Under the pieces are notes generated by a model. It made no database searches. It was not told where the DNA came from and was given only the letters and a program-made list of their open reading frames with translations. Shown here piece by piece: positions 1-4,706 of a stretch of DNA of 8,480 nucleotides. This stretch comes from JAAYHC01 sp964483175 (GTDB lineage: Bacteria > Bacillota > UBA5301): contig CAZAAT010000081.1 of the NCBI GenBank assembly GCA_964483175.1, positions 1 to 8,480 of the forward strand. Direction: 5' to 3'. The position numbers and the translations under genes were made by a program. Position 1 is the first letter of the stretch; each line of letters starts with the position of its first letter.

Positions 1-46
1 TGGTACTTGGACCGCGAGGTCCTGGGAGAGTAGGTCGTTGCCAGGA
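1..46 (+). rRNA. rrf: 5S ribosomal RNA, 3' end (partial)
   Basis: The first 46 bases match the 3' part of bacterial 5S rRNA. GGACC (9-13) and GGTCC (18-22) form a stem closed by the GNRA loop GCGA (14-17), as in the helix IV/loop D arm. It is followed by the conserved GGGAGAGTAGGTCGTTGCCAGG block (24-45, key element GAGAGTAGG), which ends 5S genes in Firmicutes. The 5' part lies outside the window. A run of seven T (49-55) follows almost at once, with no separate hairpin, so transcription of the rRNA operon may end using the closing 5S helix plus this T-run. The exact mature 3' end (about 45-48) is an estimate. Confidence 0.9.
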
Positions 47-96
47 AATTTTTTTGTTTGCCGCTCGAGATATTACAAGTCTTGAGTTGGCATTTA

Positions 97-125
97 TTGC
101 CATCTATTGCGTTTTATATTACAAT
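97..125 (+). promoter_or_regulatory. sigma-A-type promoter for the UPF0251 gene
   Basis: A -35 box TTGCCA (97-102) and a -10 box TACAAT (120-125) are separated by exactly 17 bp; each matches consensus at 5 of 6 positions. Transcription would start near 132, leaving a leader of about 37 nt before the ATG at 169. The -35 box lies in an inverted repeat TGGCA-N5-TGCCA (88-102) that could be an operator. This promoter makes the gene independent of the upstream rRNA operon. Confidence 0.65.
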
Positions 126-168
126 AGTGTTGTTGTCTATTAGTTCTGTTGATCCGGAGGAATTATCC

Positions 169-609
169 ATGGCGCGGCCACCTAAAATTAGGCGTGTAGA
201 GTGTCTTCCAATAGTTTCATTGTTTAAACCGGTTGGACTTTCTGCTCGAGAAATTGGAGAGGTTACGCTTTCGCTTGACGAGTTAGAAGCTTTGCGCCTA
301 AAAGATTATGAAGGACTGGAGCAAGAGGAGTGCGCTGTCCGGATGCAGATTTCGCGTCCTACCTTTCAGCGTATTTTGGTAGCGGCTCGTAAGAAGGTGG
401 CTGCTGCTTTGGTAGAAGGCCATGTATTACGGGTTGAGGGTGGAAACTACCAGGTGGTTTCCCGTAAAATGGAATGTGAGGTTTGTCGAAGCCATTTTGA
501 AGTACCGTGCGGTAGGAGAAAGACCTCTTGTCCTGAATGTGGCTCTCGACAGATTAACTGTTTGGAGCCGTGTCAGACCCGACATCGGCGTTGTTGTGGG
601 CGAAAATAA
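169..609 (+). CDS. UPF0251 (DUF134) family putative DNA-binding protein with Cys-rich C-terminus
   Basis: The 146-residue product opens with MARPPKIRRVECLP and continues with the FKPVGL, LDELEALRLKD and GLEQEECA motifs characteristic of UPF0251/DUF134, a family of predicted helix-turn-helix DNA-binding proteins with no firmly assigned targets. The HTH lies at about residues 51-78 (ISRPTFQRIL as recognition part). The C-terminal third holds nine cysteines (103, 106, 114, 121, 124, 131, 135, 142, 143). The two CxxC knuckles (103/106 and 121/124) look like a zinc ribbon, and a basic Cys-rich tail follows; metal binding is inference. The start is ATG 169, because a good CGGAGG (155-160) sits 8 nt upstream and the promoter -10 box lies upstream of it; the open frame reaching back to a TTG at 58 has no binding site. 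The gene stands alone between the 5S rRNA and a strong terminator. In many genomes family members sit beside NifX/NafY-like metal-cofactor genes; no such partner is seen here. Confidence 0.88.
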   Translation: MARPPKIRRVECLPIVSLFKPVGLSAREIGEVTLSLDELEALRLKDYEGLEQEECAVRMQISRPTFQRILVAARKKVAAALVEGHVLRVEGGNYQVVSRKMECEVCRSHFEVPCGRRKTSCPECGSRQINCLEPCQTRHRRCCGRK

Positions 610-621
610 GTAAATAAAATA

Positions 622-657
622 ATCCTAGTCACAAGTTTATTGACTAGGATATTTTTT
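622..657 (+). terminator. intrinsic terminator after the UPF0251 gene
   Basis: A perfect 10-bp stem, ATCCTAGTCA (622-631) with TGACTAGGAT (641-650), has a 9-nt loop and is followed by a T-run (652-657). It lies 12 nt after the stop codon. On the other strand the stem is followed by a T-rich stretch (complement of 611-620), so it could work weakly in both directions. Confidence 0.9.
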
Positions 658-737
658 GCACTGTTATTGAGTCGTTCCTCCGTATGGCCCGTGGTGACAA
701 CAACCGCAACCCATTAAAAAAAGTAACCTGACTTGTA

Positions 738-766
738 TTGCCAGTACTTCACACCTATGATATACT
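738..766 (+). promoter_or_regulatory. strong sigma-A-type promoter of the rpsB-tsf operon
   Basis: The -35 box TTGCCA (738-743) and -10 box TATACT (761-766) are separated by 17 bp, and a TG at 758-759 gives an extended -10 element. Transcription should start near 773, giving a leader of about 110 nt before rpsB. The 8-mer TATTGCCA at the -35 region is identical to that of the UPF0251 promoter upstream (95-102). The -10 box is bracketed by ACACCT (751-756) and AGGTGT (772-777), an inverted repeat with arms 21 bp apart. Confidence 0.75.
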
Positions 767-772
767 AACACA

Positions 773-881
773 GGTGTTCTTGATTACACACGGAAACCGA
801 CCAATACCTGGTGCCAGGGTGGCCTGGTGGGAAATGGGATGAGGTTTTCGGAGGATTAAACCGAAAGGAGGTGACGCTGTA
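773..881 (+). promoter_or_regulatory. rpsB 5' leader with candidate regulatory structure
   Basis: This untranslated leader can form several helices: CCAGG (814-818) with CCTGG (823-827) around a 4-nt loop; TTTTCGG (845-851) with CCGAAAG (861-867, one G-U pair), which ends on the first base of the Shine-Dalgarno AGGAGG region; and, as an alternative to the last, CGGAAACC (791-798) with GGTTTTCG (843-850). The last two cannot form together. S2 is known to repress its own rpsB-tsf mRNA through the leader in Escherichia coli; that this leader does the same is inference. The ribosome binding site AAAGGAGGTG is at 864-873. A second GGAGGA (850-855) has no start codon at proper distance. Confidence 0.4.
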
Positions 882-1637
882 ATGGCGGTTATTTCCATGA
901 AACAGCTTCTCGAAGCCGGCGTCCATTTCGGACACCAAACTCGCCGGTGGAACCCTAAAATGAAAAAATACATCTTTACCGAGCGAAATGGTATCTATAT
1001 CGTCGATCTGCAGAAGACTGTCCGTAAGATCGAAGAAGCATACGATTACGTGCGTGGGCTTGCGGCTGATGGTGGCAAGATTTTGTTCGTTGGCACGAAA
1101 AAACAGGCCCAAGATGCTATCCGCGAAGAGGCGGAGCGCTGCGGGATGTTTTATGTCAATGAGCGGTGGTTAGGCGGAATGCTAACCAACTTTGAAACCA
1201 TCAAGAAGCGGATTGCCCGACTCAAAGAGTTGGATAACTGGGAAGAGACCGGTGAAATGGAGCGTCGTCCTAAGAAAGAGGTTGTTGGCTTAAGAAAAGA
1301 GGCCGAAAAACTTCGTCGTTTCTTAGGCGGTATTGAAGATATGAACGCTCTTCCAGATGCAATTTTCGTTATCGACCCGCGTAAAGAGCGAATTGCGGTA
1401 AGTGAAGCCAGGAAACTCGGTATCCCAATTATCGGTTTGGTTGATACTAACTGCGACCCTGATGATGTGGATTATATCATTCCTGGTAATGACGATGCTA
1501 TCCGAGCTGTCAAGTTAATTTCTAGCAAGATTGCTGATGCTGTCATCGAAGGCCTCGAAGGTGAAGACCGGTCGAATGTCGATGAGCAAGAGATAGTTGG
1601 GGATGAGGCATTGGAAGAGGCTAATGTCGTTGAGTAA
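882..1637 (+). CDS. rpsB: 30S ribosomal protein S2
   Basis: This 251-residue protein is a full-length bacterial S2, which sits on the solvent side of the 30S head-body junction, joins late in assembly and helps S1 binding. Diagnostic stretches are MKQLLEAGVHFGHQTRRWNPKM near the N-terminus (residues 6-27), GIYIVDLQKT, FVGTKKQAQ, the ERWLGGMLTNF segment, IFVIDPRKERIAVSEA and the GLVDTNCDPDDVDYIIPGNDDA segment. The C-terminal 25 or so residues form a variable acidic tail. The ATG at 882 follows AAAGGAGGTG (864-873) with 8 nt between. It is the first gene of a two-gene operon with tsf, 24 nt downstream, the usual bacterial pairing; autoregulation by S2 through the leader is plausible. Confidence 0.97.
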   Translation: MAVISMKQLLEAGVHFGHQTRRWNPKMKKYIFTERNGIYIVDLQKTVRKIEEAYDYVRGLAADGGKILFVGTKKQAQDAIREEAERCGMFYVNERWLGGMLTNFETIKKRIARLKELDNWEETGEMERRPKKEVVGLRKEAEKLRRFLGGIEDMNALPDAIFVIDPRKERIAVSEARKLGIPIIGLVDTNCDPDDVDYIIPGNDDAIRAVKLISSKIADAVIEGLEGEDRSNVDEQEIVGDEALEEANVVE

Positions 1638-1661
1638 GGCCTAGTCTAAGGAGGGTTTACT

Positions 1662-2312
1662 ATGGCTATTACCGCTTCTCTCGTTAAAGAACTTCGTGAG
1701 CGTACTGGCGCTGGTATGATGGATTGTAAAGCTGCTCTGGTAGAAACCGGTGGCGACTTGGAAAAAGCCGTTGAGTACCTTCGGGAAAAAGGATTAGCCA
1801 AGGCTGCCAAGAAAGCAGGTCGGACTGCTGCTGAGGGCTTAGTTGAGTCCTACATCCATTTAGGTGGTAGGATTGGTGTCTTGGTCGAAGTTAACTGTGA
1901 AACTGATTTCGTCGCTAAGACCGATGACTTCAAAGCTCTAGTAAAGGATATAGCGATGCATATTGCAGCATCCAAGCCGGAATATGTCTCCAGAGAAGAT
2001 GTTCCAGAATCTGTTATCGAACATGAGCGACAGATTTATCGGCAACAAATGCTCAACGAGGGCAAGCCTGAGAAGATTGTGGACAAAATCGTCGATGGCA
2101 AAATCGATAAATTCTTCGAAGAGGTCTGTCTTTTAGACCAGGCATTCGTCAAGGATACGGATAAGACGGTCGGTCAACTAATCACCGAAAAGGTCTCCCA
2201 GATCGGTGAGAACATAGTGATCCGGCGTTTTGCCCGCTTCGAACGCGGCGAAGGCGTTGAGAAGAAACAGACCGACTTTGCAGATGAGGTCATGTCCCAA
2301 ATCAATAAGTAA
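1662..2312 (+). CDS. tsf: translation elongation factor Ts
   Basis: EF-Ts is the guanine nucleotide exchange factor that releases GDP from EF-Tu in the cytoplasm. The N-terminal UBA-like domain carries the signature LRERTGAGMMDCKAAL (residues 11-26), followed by the helix GDLEKAVEYLREKG and the second signature EVNCETDFVAK (76-86), whose TDFV contacts EF-Tu. The end matches the family (GQLITEKVSQIGENIVIRRFARFERGEG). At 216 residues it is a short-form EF-Ts, clearly shorter than the roughly 283-residue E. coli protein. The conserved end is present and the reading frame is intact, so this looks like a natural short version rather than a truncation. The ATG lies 6 nt after AAGGAGGG (1648-1655). 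A terminator follows the stop by 18 nt. Confidence 0.96.
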   Translation: MAITASLVKELRERTGAGMMDCKAALVETGGDLEKAVEYLREKGLAKAAKKAGRTAAEGLVESYIHLGGRIGVLVEVNCETDFVAKTDDFKALVKDIAMHIAASKPEYVSREDVPESVIEHERQIYRQQMLNEGKPEKIVDKIVDGKIDKFFEEVCLLDQAFVKDTDKTVGQLITEKVSQIGENIVIRRFARFERGEGVEKKQTDFADEVMSQINK

Positions 2313-2330
2313 CTACGTGTTAGTAAAAGC

Positions 2331-2356
2331 AAGGGGCCCTTCATGGGTCCCTTTTT
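2331..2356 (+). terminator. intrinsic terminator after tsf
   Basis: AAGGGGCCC (2331-2339) pairs with GGGTCCCTT (2345-2353), nine pairs including one G-U, around the 5-nt loop TTCAT. The T-run at 2352-2356 is short (five). It ends the rpsB-tsf unit, but the short T-run leaves room for read-through into pyrH. Confidence 0.85.
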
Positions 2357-2375
2357 ACATGTACTGAATTTCCGC

Positions 2376-2401
2376 TTGCAGGAAGGATTACTGAGTACAA
2401 T
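2376..2401 (+). promoter_or_regulatory. possible weak promoter for the pyrH operon
   Basis: The 127 nt between the tsf stop and the pyrH start must hold a promoter unless pyrH depends on read-through. The best -10 box is TACAAT (2396-2401), but the only good -35-like hexamer, TTGCAG (2376-2381), lies just 14 bp away, too close for standard sigma-A. An inverted repeat TGTACT (2360-2365)/AGTACA (2394-2399) encloses the region and overlaps the -10 box. The call is tentative. Confidence 0.25.
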
Positions 2402-2439
2402 AAAGAAAAATAGTTAAGGATTCGGAACGGAGGAAAATG

Positions 2440-3165
2440 ATGTCATCAGGCAAGTATAAGCGGATCGTCTTGAAGCTGAGTGGTGAGGCTCTGGCAGGAG
2501 ATAAGGGTTTTGGTATTGATCTCGATGTCATAAATATGATCGCCGCTGAGATAAAGTCGACTCTGGCTTCCGATGTGCAGGTTGCAGTTGTTGTGGGAGG
2601 CGGAAATATCTGGCGAGGAGCCCCAGCCAGCGCTCGCGGTATGGATCGGGCAACAGCTGACTATATGGGGATGTTGGCTACGGTAATCAACGCTTTGGCG
2701 CTGCAAGATGCACTAGAAAACCAAGACGTTGAAACACGCGTGATGACCGCCATTGAGATGCGCGAAGTTGCCGAGCCCTATATTAGACGCCGGGCGATTT
2801 CTCATTTACAAAAGGGTAGGGTGGTAATTTTTGCATCTGGAACAGGAAACCCCTATTTTTCTACCGATACTACTGCGGCATTGCGCGCAGCGGAAATCGA
2901 TGCCGACGTTATTTTGATGGCCAAAAGGGGTGTTGATGGAGTCTATGACTCTGACCCCCGCCATAACCCAGATGCTAAGATGTTTGAACATCTGGAGTAT
3001 ATCGATGTACTAAACAAGGGTTTAACGATTATGGATAGTACGGCAATCTCCTTATGTATGGACAACTCTATTCCGATCATTGTCTTTAATTTTAATGTTA
3101 TGGATAATATCAAGCGTATTGTAAGCGGCGTAAAAGTCGGTACTTTAGTAGGGGGGGCTAAGTAA
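2440..3165 (+). CDS. pyrH: uridylate kinase (UMP kinase)
   Basis: PyrH phosphorylates UMP to UDP with ATP, the step committing pyrimidines to UTP/CTP; the bacterial enzyme is a hexamer of the amino acid kinase fold. Visible motifs (numbering from ATG 2440, 241 residues) are KLSGEAL (12-18), the glycine-rich VVGGGNIWRG (51-60), the UMP-binding ASGTGNPYFSTDTTAA segment (132-147), MAKRGVDGVYDSDP (160-173) and STAISLCMDN (200-209). Two ATGs are in tandem at 2437 and 2440. I prefer 2440 because GGAGG (2429-2433) is 6 nt from it but only 3 nt from the first; starting at 2437 would add one Met. It begins the long operon that runs to the window end, and frr starts one base after its stop. Confidence 0.96.
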   Translation: MSSGKYKRIVLKLSGEALAGDKGFGIDLDVINMIAAEIKSTLASDVQVAVVVGGGNIWRGAPASARGMDRATADYMGMLATVINALALQDALENQDVETRVMTAIEMREVAEPYIRRRAISHLQKGRVVIFASGTGNPYFSTDTTAALRAAEIDADVILMAKRGVDGVYDSDPRHNPDAKMFEHLEYIDVLNKGLTIMDSTAISLCMDNSIPIIVFNFNVMDNIKRIVSGVKVGTLVGGAK

Positions 3166-3166
3166 A

Positions 3167-3724
3167 ATGGTAAAAGATCTTCTTAAGCGAACTGAAGACA
3201 CAATGAAAGCGACCATTGAAGCAACCAAGAAAGAGTTTAATACAGTACGTACCGGTAGGGCTAACCCGGCTTTGTTGGATCGTGTTTTCGTCGATTATTA
3301 TGGTACACCTACTCCGCTGAGCCAAGTTGCAACAGTTACCTCGCCGGAAGCCCGGTTAATCGTGATTCAGCCGTGGGTGAAGCAGACTTTAGGGGATATC
3401 GAACGCGCAATTCTTAAGTCAGATCTGGGTTTGAACCCGACCAATGACGGTTCGGTCATCAGAATAAACTTTCCGCCGCTCACTGAGGAACGGCGCAAAG
3501 AGCTAGTAAAAGTCGTTAAGAAACAAGCTGAAGATATGCGGATTGCTGTCCGCAATATCCGGCGTGATGCTAACGATTCTCTTAGAAAAATGGAAAAAGA
3601 GGAACATATTCCAGAAGATGCGATTAAACGAGCATTAGATGATGTTCAAGCCCTAACAGATAAGTATATCGCTATTATTGATGAACTACTCCAAGAAAAG
3701 GAAAAGGAGATCATGGAGGTTTAA
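3167..3724 (+). CDS. frr: ribosome recycling factor
   Basis: RRF, with EF-G, splits the post-termination ribosome into subunits. The 185-residue product has the usual length and all family blocks: the first helix with FNTVRTGRANPALLD, then VDYYGTPTPLSQVATV of the small domain, the IQPWVKQTLGDIERAI and DLGLNPTNDGSVIRINFPPLTEERRKEL segments, and the long C-terminal helices with VRNIRRDAND. The start ATG lies one base after the pyrH TAA; the only binding site is a G-rich AGGGGGGG stretch inside the pyrH end (3150-3157), so translation is probably coupled. Its own last codons include the GGAGG that serves the next small gene. Confidence 0.97.
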   Translation: MVKDLLKRTEDTMKATIEATKKEFNTVRTGRANPALLDRVFVDYYGTPTPLSQVATVTSPEARLIVIQPWVKQTLGDIERAILKSDLGLNPTNDGSVIRINFPPLTEERRKELVKVVKKQAEDMRIAVRNIRRDANDSLRKMEKEEHIPEDAIKRALDDVQALTDKYIAIIDELLQEKEKEIMEV

Positions 3725-3727
3725 CCC

Positions 3728-3982
3728 TTGATCACCTGGCAGCATATTTTAGGATGCCCTTGGCCGGTAACGAAAGCATTGTTGGAGGATTCGGGAGTAC
3801 AATATCGGCTGATAGATTCGTATGCTCCACATGCTGAACGTACTTCTTCTTGGCCCGGGCTAGTTAGTAGAATCAAGCAAAAACCGGATTATGTTGAAAT
3901 AGTCTTAACATACCCGGTATTTGAACCAAATTCAGCTGACCTCCCTAAATCGGGGAGGTCAGGCAGTCCAGGAGCGACATAA
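3728..3982 (+). CDS. small uncharacterised protein between frr and uppS
   Basis: This is a predicted 84-residue cytoplasmic protein that I cannot assign to a named family. The start is TTG 3728, supported by GGAGG at 3715-3719 with an ideal 8-nt spacing, 3 nt after the frr stop. The N-terminal half (PWPVTKALLEDSGVQYRLIDSYAP) looks like a helix leading into a strand, and the middle (LVSRIKQKPDYVEIVLTYPVF) like a beta hairpin. The shape recalls short helix-strand proteins that I believe occur at similar places in clostridial genomes, but that is memory, not a search. The tail after about residue 66 is low in hydrophobic residues and is encoded by a perfect hairpin (3936-3962), so it may be non-functional sequence. 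No membrane segment or Cys motif is present. It ends one base before the uppS GTG. The strong binding site and tight fit in the operon argue that it is translated. Confidence 0.7.
   Translation: MITWQHILGCPWPVTKALLEDSGVQYRLIDSYAPHAERTSSWPGLVSRIKQKPDYVEIVLTYPVFEPNSADLPKSGRSGSPGAT
3936..3962 (+). other. perfect 10-bp hairpin before the uppS ribosome binding site
   Basis: CTGACCTCCC (3936-3945) is exactly complementary to GGGAGGTCAG (3953-3962), with a 7-nt loop. There is no T-run after it, so it is not a standard terminator. It lies inside the last codons of the small ORF and ends 7 nt before AGGAG (3970-3974) of uppS. The right arm itself contains GGGAGG, a Shine-Dalgarno-like stretch buried in the stem. 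It could modulate uppS translation, pause polymerase or stabilise processed mRNA; which is unknown. Confidence 0.7.
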
Positions 3983-3983
3983 T

Positions 3984-4706
3984 GTGAAACAGCGATCCAA
4001 TTCTCAATTCCCTAAACACCTCGGTATTATCATGGATGGTAATGGTCGATGGGCGAAAGAACGTAACCTGCCACGGATTGCTGGTCACCGCGAAGGAATG
4101 AAACGGGCAAAGGAAACTGTCGAAGCCGTTGCCCAACGTGGGATCTCGTTTCTGTCGTTATATGTTTTTTCAACGGAAAATTGGAAACGACCAAAATCCG
4201 AGGTAAATTTCCTGATGAATCTCCTCAGGGATTCGATCTATAACGAGTTCGACAGTCTAAAGAAAAACAATGTTCGCCTAGTCTGTTCAGGAAGGTTGGC
4301 GGATTTGCCGGGAAATTTGGCTGAAGAGTTAGTTGAACTTGTAGTTGCAACTAAAGATAATTCAGGGCTAACGTTAAATCTGGCTATCAATTACGGTGGA
4401 CGTGCAGAAATCATTGATGCTACAAAAAAAATTTGCCAGGATATCTTGGCCGGTAATGTGCAGCTCAGCCAGATCACCGAAGAATTGTACACTCAGTATC
4501 TTTATCAACCGGAATTACCACCTGTTGACCTAATTATTAGGCCTAGTGGGGAGATGCGTCTGAGTAATTTTTTACTGTGGCAGGGTGCATATGCTGAGTT
4601 AGTAACCCTACAAACATTGTGGCCAGATTTTACCGAAGACGACTTAGATGCTGCTTTGCTAGAATATTGCGGCCGTGATAGAAGATTTGGGGGCATTACC
4701 GAATGA
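3984..4706 (+). CDS. uppS: isoprenyl transferase (undecaprenyl diphosphate synthase)
   Basis: This cis-prenyltransferase condenses isopentenyl diphosphate units onto farnesyl diphosphate to make the C55 lipid carrier for peptidoglycan and other wall polymers; it acts at the membrane. Numbering from GTG 3984 (240 residues): GIIMDGNGRWA (14-24) with catalytic Asp18, RIAGHREG (31-38), FSTENWKRP (62-70), LNLAINYGGRAEI (131-143) and RPSGEMRLSNFLLWQ (186-200), where Arg186, Arg192 and Ser194 correspond to pyrophosphate-binding residues. The usual Thr after the first Arg of RTGGE/RTSGE is Pro here. GTG 3984 is chosen because AGGAG (3970-3974) is 9 nt upstream and the family begins close to the DGNGRW motif; the longer frame from TTG 3921 overlaps the previous gene. 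The stop overlaps the cdsA start in ATGA. Confidence 0.95.
   Translation: MKQRSNSQFPKHLGIIMDGNGRWAKERNLPRIAGHREGMKRAKETVEAVAQRGISFLSLYVFSTENWKRPKSEVNFLMNLLRDSIYNEFDSLKKNNVRLVCSGRLADLPGNLAEELVELVVATKDNSGLTLNLAINYGGRAEIIDATKKICQDILAGNVQLSQITEELYTQYLYQPELPPVDLIIRPSGEMRLSNFLLWQGAYAELVTLQTLWPDFTEDDLDAALLEYCGRDRRFGGITE

Noticed and set aside
58..168. N-terminal extension of the UPF0251 frame from TTG 58, giving a hydrophobic 37-residue leader
   Set aside because: No ribosome binding site before TTG 58, the promoter -10 box lies within it, and the internal ATG at 169 has an excellent site and matches the family start.
684..731. Small + strand ORF of 15 residues (MARGDNNRNPLKKVT)
   Set aside because: No ribosome binding site, and it lies between a terminator and the rpsB promoter, so it would not be transcribed on this strand.
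765..1112. Minus-strand ORF of 115 residues over the start of rpsB
   Set aside because: Antisense shadow of the rpsB coding sequence and leader; no family motifs or binding site.
2437..2439. First of two tandem ATGs as the pyrH start
   Set aside because: Only 3 nt from GGAGG; the next ATG at 2440 has better spacing. The difference is a single Met and cannot be settled from sequence.
3921..3983. Upstream in-frame extension of uppS from TTG 3921
   Set aside because: It overlaps the small ORF and the hairpin, has no binding site, and the family starts near GTG 3984, which has AGGAG 9 nt upstream.
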